DNA of 64,000 nt from Malania oleifera. Lineage: Eukaryota; Streptophyta; Magnoliopsida; Santalales; Ximeniaceae. Numbering within the stretch: position 1 is the stretch's first letter; every line of letters starts with the position of its first letter. The stretch is from NCBI RefSeq assembly GCF_029873635.1, contig NC_080421.1, positions 39,040,617-39,104,616 of the forward strand, written 5' to 3'. Shown here piece by piece: positions 11,121 through 22,701 of this stretch. A model generated the notes under the pieces. It had not been told where the DNA came from. It searched no databases and saw only the letters and a list, made by a program, of their open reading frames with translations. The position numbers were made by a program, and so were the translations under genes.

Positions 11121-12500
11121 TGTTGGCCTAACAAGGCTTATGACTCTTATTTTTATGATAACAAATCAAGGTAATTGGATGTTTCCACGTTGAAATGTTT
11201 TAGGAATCAAATGTAAGAAAGTTCAAGTTCAAGCAAATGAAATCATACGAACAAGTGGTTCAAAGCTTAGCTCAAAGGTTGTTAAAGTTCAAAGATTGAC
11301 ATATTCTATGAAAGCTTAAAGTTTGAAAGATTATGAAGCTCAAATAAAGGACCCAAAGCAAGGACATGCATGAACACTACAAAAGTTGAAGGATTTAGAG
11401 TCTTAAGGTAGTTTTTATGTAAGTACTTCATGTAAAAATCAATATAAAAAGTTTTGAAGCTCTTTAGGACAAATTAAAATCTTATGAAACCATTTTTGAA
11501 GAGCTTGAAATATGATTTCCAAAGTTATAAATAATGAAAGTCTCAAATGAAAAAGCGTTTTCAAAGTCAAATCTTAAAAAACAAGTGTTTTTGAAAGCTC
11601 AGGCGCCTACCCAAAACTCCCAACCGACTGACTAAAATTGTGTGTTTTTTCTAGGAATTGGAAGACAGGAAGGTGCCAAGCGTCTGATGGTAGCCTGACA
11701 GGCATCTGCCTTGTCATCTAAGGTGCTTGCCTGAATTTTGATAAGCGACTGTCAGTGCTCTAACTTTTGAATTTAACTGAGACAGGCGTCTAACTAGTCG
11801 TGTCAGGCAACTACCACTTACGAGATTTTTAAAAATACTAATGGTAAAATTTTTACATTTGGTTTCTTGGGCTCCAATTATTTTTCTAAACTTGACCAAC
11901 ACTCCAAGTAAACATGGGGAGTAAGGAATTAAGTTTTTAAACTCTATAAATAGCCCCCAAGACAAGGATTTTAATTTCCAAGAAATATTTTCAGCAATCT
12001 AATACTCCCAAGTGCTCTCAATTCTCAAAAGCTTTCTTGCTCACATCTTTCTCGTATCTCAACTGAGATCTTTCTAATAATATCACACAAAATTGTGCTT
12101 TAAAGTTTGAATCTTTGAATCAAAGGAAGATTAATCTAGTGATAGAGTTTCACTGAGCTTCAATTTCTTTATATTGAATTTACTTTGAATTATATTGTGC
12201 TGATTGTTGTACTAACCTACTCTATCTGAGAGTGTCTCTTGTACACAAGTTCTCTTCTATTGTTTCTTGTTTCTTAATGGTTCAGGGCTATTGGATCTTT
12301 GCAACCAAGTGTGGGGTATCGCTTGGAGAGAGATCTCTACCTGTAAAAGAGGGAATTGTAAAAGGTTTGCTCTGCCTGGAAAGGAGTGTCTAGTGGAATC
12401 CTTTGGTGGTATTGGCCAAAGGCGAGAACGTGGGCTAGGGATAAGCCGAACCTCATAAAGATCTCGATGTTCTTCTTTCCCTCCTCCTAAGTCCTGCAAT
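11121..12500 (+). repeat. S1 3' LTR, truncated
   Basis: It starts TGTTGGCCTAACAAGGCTTATGACTC right after the purine tract, matching the S3 LTR start (TGTTGGCCTAGTTAGGCTTA). A TATA box, TATAAATAG, is at 11945-11953. The R-region box with GAATCCTTTGGTGG, GGCGAGAACGTGGGC and GCCGAACCTCATAAA is at 12397-12459. About 500 bases expected from the S3 LTRs are missing, and similarity fades near 12500. Repeated words such as CAGGCGTCTAACTAG and AGGCGCCTACCC lie in U3. Confidence 0.75.
11945..11953 (+). promoter_or_regulatory. S1 3' LTR TATA box
   Basis: TATAAATAG is followed by a C run and then a long transcript-leader-like stretch. The position matches the TATA boxes of the other LTRs here. Confidence 0.55.
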
Positions 12501-13117
12501 TTTTCTAGTTTATGGACAATCATCAAGGCATGCCACATTTGATTACAAGGATGATGCTTTACCATTTAGGTCTCGAGTAAGAGTACATAACCCAAAGATA
12601 TGAACCAAATGGTGTCCATGAACTAAGTTCATCCTAAGACACAAATAAAATGTGTAAATGTATTCAAAATATATAGTGGCTTGGATTTTACCTGTACTAA
12701 ACAATTTAGATATTTTGCATGCATTTTCAACTAAGGATGAAAATTAATATTCTTTTATGATTCACTCATCCTTTTAAAAATATTTTAGTATGCATTAAAT
12801 TATTATCTTATTACATGATTTCAATTTTAGGAAAAATTCTATCGAAATTTCGACAGCATGCCGTCCGTAAATTAGAAGTTTTCCCATTTTACCATGTACC
12901 TGAAACTTAGATTCAAGGAAGCAATTTAAAATAATCAGCATCATGTAGATACCAATCAATTTGAGCATGCGAGAACCTATATCCACTACGAGCATGCAAT
13001 TCACATCACTGCATTAGCCATGCAAGAGACATTCAAATCAAGCATGCAATTAGTAGTTCAATCAATAAATAAAATATAATATAAAATATCCATAAGAAAA
13101 TATAATCATTTTGTCAG
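12501..13117 (-). other. Interior of antisense element S4, left part (non-coding)
   Basis: No gene is seen. On the minus strand, about 12905-12831 carries ACGGCATGCTGTCGAAAT preceded by CAGGTACATGG and TAAAATGGG. S2 has a similar block on its + strand after pol (about 20238-20290). This suggests the stretch is the region between pol and the 3' LTR of an antisense Sirevirus-like element, the one whose LTR lies at 25956-28077. S2 split it at 13118. Confidence 0.4.
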
Positions 13118-13122
13118 CAATG
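13118..13122. repeat. S2 target site duplication, left
   Basis: CAATG abuts the TGTTGACC start of the 5' LTR and is repeated exactly at 24758-24762. Confidence 0.95.
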
Positions 13123-15140
13123 TGTTGACCCAGTTTTGATAATGACAAATACTTGTTGTATTTGATGGCTATCTAAGGATATGTGCAGGTATATAATTGG
13201 AAAATCAAAATGATGACATATGAAGTAGAGCTTGAAGACCCTGAAGACCATATTTGTGTTGTATTTTAAATTCATTTTATGTAATGCAGGTCTGTAATAG
13301 TAATTAGGAGAAAAATGGTTTGTAATAATCAAATGCATTACATGCATGATATGATAGGTAAGCTAAAAAAGACCTAGAATGACCTTTGGACCCACATGCA
13401 TGCATAAACAAATGTGCTTATACAAATAGGGTTAATGTGTAAGGGGAATAGAATCGAAATGCATTAAAAAGGCATGTTCAGTCAACCAAACTGGAATGTA
13501 TAAAAGCATTCGGTCAACCGAACCAGTCATAGGTCAACGTTTTGACCATAGCACGATCGACCGAACCTTGCCAAGTTTATACAACTTGATTGACCGAACT
13601 TTCACTAGGTCAATGGTTTGACCCCTTGGGCGACCAACCAGAAATATATGGGCAACACCCAGATCAACCGATCCCCAACGTGGGAAATGCCGACCGCCCG
13701 GTGTGGAATTGGAAAAATCGCATTTGAAACCCTCAGTATGATCGACTGGATTCTTAGTTCAAATTTCCTATGGTCGACCATACAGTGTGACTTGGTCAAC
13801 CGAGCATTAAGTTTGATTGACTGGCGCTCTTCGGTTGGCGATATTCACTGAGGTTAAGATACCTTTAAAAAATTATTAACCTTAGTTAAACTTTTTCTAA
13901 AAAGACTAATATGTCCTGAACAGTTATAATTTTGGGGAACTCTATATATACCCCCTCATTTGAAAAATTAGTACTCGATTAGCAAAAATTCTCTAAAATT
14001 CAAAAATCGCATGTATTCATTTTGAAGCCTCCTAGACTCACTCTATCTATTTCTTATTGCTAAAATATCTTTGTAAGTGCGTGTTTGAGTGTCCTTATCA
14101 TTAATCTATTGCTTTCTCTTGCTTGGTTGATTAAGATTTTTTTCTTTGAGAGCAAAGCTTTAAGCTTTTCCTAGGAGACTTTATTGATAAGTCTTCCTTA
14201 GGAAAACTTCATTTGAGCTTTTGAGTACTGCCTTTTCATTGCAATAACTCAAGGAGTTCACATTGTATTTTGGTTGCTAAAACTACTTCTCAAATCATTT
14301 TCAAATATCTCTTGTGGTTTACTTTGAGAAAAATATTTGTTGAGATATTTGCTTATGTGCTAAGGGTCTTTGTAGCAATATCTTTTGATTGATATTATCA
14401 TCTTGAACACAAAGATCAAATCATTTTTATAAACTAAATCTGAATATCTCTTGAGATTTATATTTTGAGAAAAACGCTTGTTGAGATATTTAAGGTGTGC
14501 TTGTGATCTTCATTGATGCATTGTGATTGAGAATATTATTTTGACACTAAGATCCTATCATTTACACTCTTATGCACTAATTGCAATATTTGCGTAAATA
14601 TTTGAGAGTAGACCTTAGACCATATTGAACTTACCTTATCATATCATTTGTTGGTGTATTGATTAGATTGGTATATAATCAACTTAGATAAGAAGCATAC
14701 TTGTTGTAAGCAAATTTGTTTGGGAAATCTGTATTATTCTAGGCATGGCCTGCTGGGGCGGTAATCTAGCCCAATAAGGATTGGTTGTAAAGGTTAAGGT
14801 CAGCCCTGTGCTAATTGACCTGTTTGTTTAAGTGCCGCTCCACCCGTTAGGTGAGCCTTATAGTGGTAATCCTTGTGCTTGTTAGCCAAGGCGGGGACGT
14901 AGGTAGTTTGCCAAACCTCGATAACATTTCTGAGTGTCATCTTTATTTATAGCTTTCTTGTGCATGTTTGGTTTATTTAATTATGCAATTTAACTTTTTT
15001 TGAATATTTAAATTAATTTAAATTATCTGTTCTAGATTGACCTTAGGGTTGTGTAATATTGCAATTAGGGGACTGACCTAGGGCATCATTTTTGAATATA
15101 CCAATTCACCCCATCCCTTAGGATTACGGTAAAGCTAACA
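13123..15140 (+). repeat. S2 5' LTR
   Basis: It starts TGTTGACCCAG and ends AAAGCTAACA. U3 holds many copies of GGTCGACCGAAC-like words (about 13480-13850). A TATA box, TATATATA, is near 13943-13950. The R box with GTGAGCCTTATAGTGG, GCCAAGGCGGGGACGTAGG and GCCAAACCTCGATAACA lies at 14850-14930. It lacks about 14 bases near its start compared with the 3' LTR. Confidence 0.95.
13942..13950 (+). promoter_or_regulatory. S2 5' LTR TATA box
   Basis: CTATATATA is followed by CCCCC, the same layout as in the 3' LTR (about 23545-23557) and in related LTRs of the window. It is the likely core promoter of the element transcript. Confidence 0.6.
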
Positions 15141-15141
15141 A

Positions 15142-15155
15142 TTCGTATCAAAGCC
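15142..15155 (+). promoter_or_regulatory. S2 primer binding site
   Basis: TTCGTATCAAAGCC lies one base after the LTR. It is the tRNA-Met type site with two changes from TTGGTATCAGAGCC. Confidence 0.8.
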
Positions 15156-15211
15156 ACGTAGCATAGACTTAATAGTTAATTTTCAAAAGATCTTAGATAG
15201 CTCATAACACC

Positions 15212-16855
15212 GTGACCCCTTTCCCTAAGGGACCATCTTCCACACGACCTCAGGTTTTTAGTGGTGTTAGTTACACCTTCTTGAAATAGAGGTTGTGCAT
15301 CTACCTTCAAAATATAGATTGGAAGGTGTGGAGGATTGTCTCAAAGTTAAATTATGTTCCTATGAAAACAGGGGGTGAGTCTAGAGTTCCTAAAATTGAG
15401 GAAGAATAGAATGATGATGGTATGAAAGATATTAGTTTGAATGCCAATGCTATAAATAATTTGTATTGTGGTCTTGATGTGAATGAGTTTAATAGAGTAA
15501 TGGCAAGTGCTACTGCAAAAGAAATTTGAGATAAATTAGAAGTCACATATAAAGGCACTAGGGATGTAAAAGATAGTAGGATAGATATGATGACTAGTGA
15601 ATATGAGGCTTTTAGAATAAATGTAGGTGAGTCCATTAAGAGTATGTACACTAGATTCACACACATTATAAACTCACTGTATGCATTAGGTAAGACCTAT
15701 CCTACATATGAGATGATTAGGAAGATCCTTAGAGGCTCGCCTCATATTTGGGAAGCTAAGGCTACGACCATTTCTGAGGGTAGAGACCTTAAGGTCATGA
15801 CATTAGATGAATTGATAGGTTCACTAATCACGTATGAACTAGCTATAAATGAGAGACTTAATGAACATAATAGGGTGAAGAAGGTGACTGCAATGAAAAC
15901 TTCCATTAATACATCGAGTGAATGTAGCGAATCTGATTCTAAGGATGATATGACCATATTAACTAGAAAAATCAGCAAATTTTTTGGGAAGAATAGAAAA
16001 CCATACAAAAGATATAGGGAGTCTACATCTGAGAAGGGAGAGTCCAGTAAAAGAAAAGAAAAATCAAATGCTCCCATGTGCTACAATTGCAACAAGTTTG
16101 GGCACATCAAACTAGATTGCCCACTATAGAAAAAGGATGCTAGGAAAAAGAACAAAGCTATGAAAGCGGGGACTTCATGGGATAAACTAAGTAGCAGTGA
16201 CTCAGACTTAGATTGTAGTGACTCAGAGGTTGCTAATATGTGCTTGATGGCACATGATGATGAGGTATCGTCTTCTTGCTCTTTATCTTCATATTATTCT
16301 TCTGATGATTGTGAATCTGATAACATGCCTACTTTTAGAGAATTGTAATTTGAATATATTAATGTCTCTAAACTATTGAATAAAATGACAAAAGAAAATG
16401 ATTATTTGAAAAAGAAATGTGAAAATTGGTCAAAATTGTTTGGAATTGCAAAAACCTCTCATGCTTCGATTTTGAAAGAAAAAAATGTAACTATTGCTGA
16501 GCTTGGGAAAAAATTGGAGGATAGCTCCAAAATTGTTTTCAAATTCACCGAGGGCCAACGCAATTTTGAAAAACTACTTGGTGCCCAAATAAATTCCCTA
16601 AGTAAAAAGGATCTAGATTTTAATGGTATTAAAAATGTTAGATGACCTATTCTTTACTTGGGAAATTTCACACGTGAATCAAAATCTCAAATCCCACCTA
16701 AAGATCCTAAGTGTAAAATGAAATGTTTTAAATGCAAACAAATTGGCCATATTCAGTTTGATTGTCTACCTAGGAATAAGCATGTGAAAATTAGAAAGGT
16801 GTGGGCAGTTAAGGGTGATCCAGTCGCTAAGACCCATGGACCCAATAGAATTTAG
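15212..16855 (+). pseudogene. gag: S2 gag
   Basis: This is a Gag of the same family as S1 and S3. In order it has an RPQVFSGVSYTF block, IDWKVWRIV, NNLYCGLDVNEFNRVMA, IDMMTSEYEAFRIN, a first CCHC knuckle CYNCNKFGHIKLDC (about 16079-16120), a Ser/Asp-rich stretch, a probable coiled coil (16376-16600) and a second knuckle CFKCKQIGHIQFDC (about 16726-16767). The expected start is a GTG at 15212, as in S1, rather than ATG. Stops at about 15286, 15408, 15528, 16127 and 16345 break it. The longest open part is 15587-16129. Confidence 0.9.
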
Positions 16856-16920
16856 GGACCATCGTCAATCACTTAGTCTATCTTGTATGTGTGCTTGAGA
16901 TCTTCCTCTGCCAAGGAAAG

Positions 16921-19900
16921 GTGGTACCTAGATAGTGGGTGCTCATGAAACATGACTAGTGACAAGGTCAAATTCACTTCGATCACTCCTAAGGATGGAG
17001 GGTACATGACGTTTGGCAAAAATGCAAAGGGACACATCATTGGCATAGGTGTGGTTGGTAAGGATCCTTCTCTAATTATTGATAATGTTCTATTAGTTGA
17101 TGGCTTGAAGCATAATTTGTTAAGCATTAGTCAATTATGTGATAAAGGATATAAGGTTTCATTTGAAAATGATAAATGCAAAGTTGAAAATAAATCAGAA
17201 CATAAAATTCTTTTCATTGCAGACCGACATGAAAATGTATATACTACTACTTTTGAAAATTTAGCTTCACAACAAGTAACTTGTTTTTTTGCAATAAATG
17301 AAACTAGTTGGTTATGAAATAGGCGCTTAGGACACGTTAGAATGGACTTGTTGTCAAAATTAGTAACAAAAGATTTAATGAAAGGCTTGCCTAAGACACC
17401 ATTTGTGAAAGATAAATTCTATGATGCATGTCAAATGGGTAAGCAAACAAAATCTAGTTTTAAGAAAAATAAATTTATTTCTACCTCTAGACCACTTGAA
17501 ATACTTCACTTGGATTTGTTTGGTCCTAATTCTGTGCAAAGTCTCGGTGAAAAATCATATGCTTTTTTCATTGTTGATGACTATTCTAGGTTCACATGGG
17601 TACTATTTCTCTCATATAAAAATGAACCATATGAACAGTTTACTAAGCTTTGTAGGAGAATTCAAAATGAAAAAGGCTATAAGATAACTCACATAAGAAG
17701 TGATAGGGGCACTGAATTTAAAATTGAAGGCATAGAAGATTATTGTGACCTAGAGGGCATATCACACAACTTTATGCACCTAGGACTCCTCAACAAAATG
17801 GCGTGGTAGAAAGAAATAATAGGTCTTTACAAGAAATGGGTAAGACTGTGTTGAATGAGCATAAGCTACCTAAATATTTATGGGCCAAGGTCATAAATAC
17901 TGCGTGTTATGTCATGAATAAGGTGTTGATTAGACCATCACTAAATCAAACCTCTTACGAATAGTGGAACAATCATAGACCTAATATTTCTTATTTTCAT
18001 ATTTTTGGTTGTAAATGCTTTGTACTTAGGGATAATGAGCATCTAGGAAAATTTGATTCTAAATCTGATCAAGGCATTTCCCTAGGTTACTCTCTTAATA
18101 GTAAAACATATAGAGTTTTCAATAAAAGAACCTTAATTGTCATTGAATCTATTCATGTTGTATTTGATGAATCTAATCCATTTTCTATGAAAGATAAAGA
18201 AGATGACATTGATATTAGAAAATGCTTAGACAAGTTATCCATTGAAAATAGTGCAAGTGAAAATTCAGAAATTAATGATAAATCATTTGAAGATAATAAC
18301 AATGACAATGAAATTCAAGAGTTGCCTTGCGATTGGAAATTCATTAGGAACCATCCTATAGGTCAAATCATAGGTGAAACTTCCTGTGGTGTAGCCACAA
18401 GATCTTCCTTGAAAAACCTAGTGAGTCATTCTTCTTTCTAGTCCTAAGAAGAACCTAAAAATATTAAAGAAGCAATGGAGGATGAGTCTTGGATGATGTC
18501 CATGCAAGAATAACTCAATCAATTTGAAAGAAGCAAAGTGTGGACCCTAGTTCCTAGGCCTAATGATCATAAAATTATAGGAACCAAATGGATATATAGA
18601 AATAAGAAAGATGAGAATGGGGTAGTAACAAGGAATAAGGCTAGACTAGTTGCCTAGGGTTATAATAAGGAAGATAGAATTGATTTTGATGAAACCTATG
18701 CTCCTGTTGCTAGGATGAAAGCCATTCGTACGCTACTTGCTTATTCCACTTTTAAAAATTTTAAATTGTTTCAAATGGATGTTTAATGCACTTTTCTTAA
18801 TGGCTATGTTAATGAAGAAGAGTATGTAGAATAACCACTCGATTTTGAAAATCATAAATATCCAGATTAGGTATACCTGCTATCTGAGGCCTTATATGGA
18901 TTGTAGAAAACTCCTACAGCTTAGTATGAGAAGCTTAGTGGGTTTCTACTTGAAAATGAGTTTACTCGTGGCAAGATTGATACTACACTTTTCATTAAAT
19001 CCAAAAATGATGATATGCTTATCGTTTAAATTTATGTTGATGATAACAATTTTGGAGCCACTAATGATGTGTTGTGCAGTAAGTTTGCCAAATGCATGCA
19101 AAGTGAATTTTAAATGAGCATGATGGGTGAATTTAGTTTCTTTTTAGGGCTGCAAATTAAATAAACTAAATATGGAACTTTCATATGCCAATCTAAATAT
19201 GTCAGGGACTTACTAAAGAAATTTAATATGGAAGATAGTAAAATTCTTGGTACTCCTATGAGTTCTTCCATCAAACTTGATATATATGAGCAAGGAATCC
19301 CTGTTGATGTGAAATTGTATCGTGGCATGATTAGGAGTCTTCTATATCTTACAACTAGTAGGCCTGATATTATGTTTAGTGTGTGTATGTGTGCTAGGTT
19401 TAAGGCCGCTCCTAAGGAATCTCATCTATTAGCAGTTAAAAGAATACTTAGGTATCTAGTTGGAACTATAGAGTTAGGATTATGGTATCCTAAGCATACA
19501 ACCTTTGAGATTGTTAGTTATACTAATGCTGACTTTGCTGATAGTAAGGTTGATAGGAAGAGCACTAGCGGCACTAGTCACTATTTCGGACAATCCCTCA
19601 TTTTTTGGTTCTCCAAGAAACAAAACTCAGTTTCCTTATCCCCAGACAAAGCAGAATATATTGCGGCTGGAAGTTGTTGTGCTCAAGCTCTTTATATGAA
19701 ACAAAAACTTATAGATTTTACACTGCACTATGATACAGTACCGATTAAATGTGATAATACTAGTGCAATCAATATTTCAAAGAACCCTTTCTCACATTCA
19801 CGAACTAAACACATTGAGATTAGACATCATTTCCTTCGTGATCATGTGCAGAAAGGGGATGTGGCTCTTGAGTTTGTATGCACTAGTGAGCAGTGGGCAG

Positions 19901-19986
19901 ACATTTTCACTAAACGACTTCCAGAAGATAGGTTCATACAAATTAGACGTGAACTAGGTCTCATGCATAGAAAAGATGCTTCCTAG
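16921..19986 (+). pseudogene. pol: S2 pol: protease, integrase, reverse transcriptase, RNase H
   Basis: Protease keeps the active site WYLDSGCS (16923-16946), followed at once by a TGA where relatives have Arg. Integrase shows CDACQ-type zinc region (YDACQMGK), HLDLFGP, VDDYSRFTWV, SDRGTEF and VERNNRSLQ; a frameshift lies near 17775. Reverse transcriptase has GTKWIYRNKKDENG, DFDETYAPVARM and IYVDDNNFG (about 19030-19056), with four or more TAG/TAA codons at expected Gln positions. RNase H is mostly open (19228-19986), with YTNADFADS, SLSPDKAEY and IKCDNTSAIN, and ends at 19986. The IYVDD site is intact but the gene could not give a full protein. Confidence 0.92.
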
Positions 19987-20455
19987 ATATTTCATAGTTT
20001 GCAAAAACTTAGGGGGAGCTTTCTAATAATTTCAAAGTCTAACAATTAATATAACAATTGGTATCTTTCACTGGTTTGGACTTTATGAAATTGGTAATAT
20101 TTTGCAATGCATAATTCTTATATCTACTGCATGATGATAATTGTGTTTATGTTTTACATCTTGATCCTACTGAAACTATTTGGGTTAAGTAGTTGTTGAT
20201 AAACTGTTAATATTAAAACTCAAAATAGGTCATTTTTATACAGGTTCTTTTGGGAAATGTCCCATTTTCAAACGGCATGCTGGCGAAATGTATACTAATG
20301 ATTTATACCCATTGCCTAATGCTATTACTTTCATAGCCCTTTTTATTGTTGCAAAAAGGGGGAGATGGATAAGAGGCAAAAATTGGGTTGCACTTAAGAA
20401 AAATTATTTGCATTGACAAACTTTTACATAATGCATATTGTTAGGGGGAGTCTTC
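19987..20455 (+). other. S2 post-pol non-coding region with purine tracts
   Basis: No ORF is seen. Purine tracts TTAGGGGGAGC (about 20010), AAAAAGGGGGAGATGG (20354-20369) and TTAGGGGGAGTC (about 20441) are spread through it. A block with ACGGCATGCTGGCGAAAT near 20270-20288 is shared with the minus strand of 12831-12905. Confidence 0.7.
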
Positions 20456-22640
20456 TATTGGAATCGGTGTATTCCCAAGAGGGGGGTGAATTGGGTATTT
20501 AAAATTTCTCTTTAGGTTTGACCCGATATTAGTAGTATTTCACAACCTAGGGTCTTTCTAGGAAATCACAAATACCCAAATAAATATAATATGCGGAAAT
20601 TTAAATCATGCGCACCATTCATACTATTACATACACAGGCAAGAATATAAATTGTGGAAATGTAAACAGACATACAATATGTTATCAGGGTTCACCCAAC
20701 TATGCCTACATCCCCGCCTCTAACTCTTAAGCCTGAGGATTCCACTAATGCTCACTTAACGGGTGGACCAGCACCTAAATACAATCAGGTCAATTAACAC
20801 AGGGCTGACCTCAACCTTTTACAACTAATCCTTTCGGGTTGGATTACAGCCCACCTTAGGCCACACCTAGAATACAATAGATTTACAATAAAATTTATGT
20901 ACAACCAAAATGCTTCTCAACTAAGCAGATTATGTACCATTGTAATCAATACACCATCGAATGATATGATAAGATAAGCTCAATGCGGTCTTAGAGTCCA
21001 CTCTCAAAGATTTTTGCAAACAACGCAGTCAATATGTGAGAGTGTAAGTGATAAGATCTTTGTGTCAAAAAAATAGTCTCAATCACAATGCAGCAACATA
21101 GATCAAAACCATAATTTAAATATCTCAACAAATATTTTTTCTCAAAATAAACTACAAGAGATATTCAACAATGGTTTGTAAAATTTATTTGATCTTTATA
21201 TCAAGAAGATAATCTCAATCACAAGATATAGCAACAAAGATCTTTAACACTCAAGCAAATATCTCAAAATGTATTTCTCAAAGATAAGCACAAGAGATAT
21301 TTTGAAAATGATTTGTAAAATAATTTTTTGCAACCAAAATCCAATATGAACTACTTGAGTATTGCAATGACAATGCAAAACCCGAAAGCTCAAAGAAGTT
21401 TTCCTATGGAAGACTTATAAATGAAGTCTCTTAGAAAAAAATTGAAGCTTACTCTCTACAAAAAATAAATCTCAATCAAAACATGCAACAGAGAGTTTAA
21501 GCTTGGTTAGATGAACACAAGACACTCTTACTAAGAGGTATTTGCAATATGGATGAGTAAGAATAGGAGCATGAAGCTTGAATATGAAAAATATGGCTTT
21601 TGAAATTCAGAGGATATTTTCTAATTATGTTTGCTAATCTCACACTATTTTTTGCCAATGAGGGGGTACATATAGACTTCCCCAAAATTATAATCGTTCG
21701 GGTTATATAAGTGATTTTTGCAAAAGCTTAAGTGAGGTTTATAAAAATAACAGCAATTTTAACCTCGATAATTTTTGCCAACCCGAGAGCACCAGTTGAC
21801 TGAACTTAAGGTTCGGTTGACCAAGTGGCTGGGTTTGGTCGACTAGTGGAAATTTAGACTAGAAGGATGGTTGACCTGACATGAAGGTTCCAAAGGCGAT
21901 TTTCCAAAATCTGCACGGTTCGGTTAATTGGGACATTTTGAACTACGAGGTTCGGTCGATTGGGTAGTTGGAAATTCCCACGTGGGGGTTCGGTCGACTA
22001 GGGCATTGCCTATATAATTCTGGTAGGTCAACTGAGCGGTTAACTTGTTGACTCGGGTAGGTTCGATCGACCTGGTCTTGCCTATACACTTATGGTTGAT
22101 TGACCGAGCAGTCAACATGTTGACCCGGTGGAGGTTCGGTTGACCGAAGGGTTATGTGTGTAGAAGTTCGGTCGACCAAACATGCCCTTTTTGTGCATTT
22201 CTGTCGTTTTCTTCTTATAAAGTTACTCCTATTCATATAATAATCAATACTAAGATTATGGGGGCCATTTTCAAGAAATATTATGGATCCTATGGTCGAT
22301 TTATGGCTTTAAGCATTAAGTCCAAAAAAATCCGATGTCAATCGACCGAAGGTGATACCAACGGTCTTGTGGTTCCCTATGGTCAAACTATGGTCATTGA
22401 ACTTATTTGTATTGTCATGCATGCAATGCATTAGTTAATACAGATCATAATTAATATTACAGACCCTGAAAAATATGAAATATAAATTACAATATAAACA
22501 CTTTGGGTTTTCAGTTTCTTTCAAGTCCATGTGCGTGCACCATATGAAACTTCCAATTGATTCTACACACAAACTCATCAACCATTAAATTCCAGAGTAA
22601 TTGTCACAATCAAAACGGGATATGACCTATAGGGTCAACA
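20456..22640 (-). repeat. Solo LTR 3 (S2-type), antisense within S2
   Basis: The left end has decayed to TATTGGAATC where relatives read TGTTAGCTTT; it then continues GGTGTATTCCCAAGAGG as in solo LTR 2. The right end is AGGGTCAACA. The flanks TCTTC (20451-20455) and CCTTC (22641-22645) match 4 of 5, a good target duplication. U3 words GGTTCGGTCGACC repeat at about 21800-22170, oriented opposite to the host element. It is a copy of the S2-type family inserted into S2 itself and reduced to one LTR. Confidence 0.88.
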
Positions 22641-22687
22641 CCTTCTAAGGCTATACCCAGTATTTGCATGGTGTATTTGTCATCATC

Positions 22688-22701
22688 AAAAAGGGAGAGA
22701 A
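22688..22701 (+). promoter_or_regulatory. S2 polypurine tract
   Basis: AAAAAGGGAGAGAA lies immediately before the 3' LTR start TGTTGATC and would prime plus-strand synthesis. Confidence 0.85.

Larger units (their letters stand above)
1..12500 (+). mobile_element. S1: degenerate Sirevirus-like Ty1/copia element
   Basis: Order on the + strand is 5' LTR end, primer site, gag with two CCHC knuckles, protease, integrase, reverse transcriptase, RNase H, a third ORF, purine tracts and 3' LTR. Integrase before reverse transcriptase defines Ty1/copia. The long gag, the extra ORF after pol and several polypurine tracts fit the Sirevirus lineage. The element is old: many stops, a small RT deletion, two antisense solo LTRs in gag, and a 3' LTR that stops matching its family near 12500. 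The 5' LTR runs off the window start, so no target duplication can be checked. The right end is approximate. Confidence 0.85.

Noticed and set aside
13605..13851. Overlapping ORFs in the S2 LTR
   Set aside because: They cover the repeated GGTCGACCGAAC words in U3 on both strands and are not kept as frames in the other LTR.
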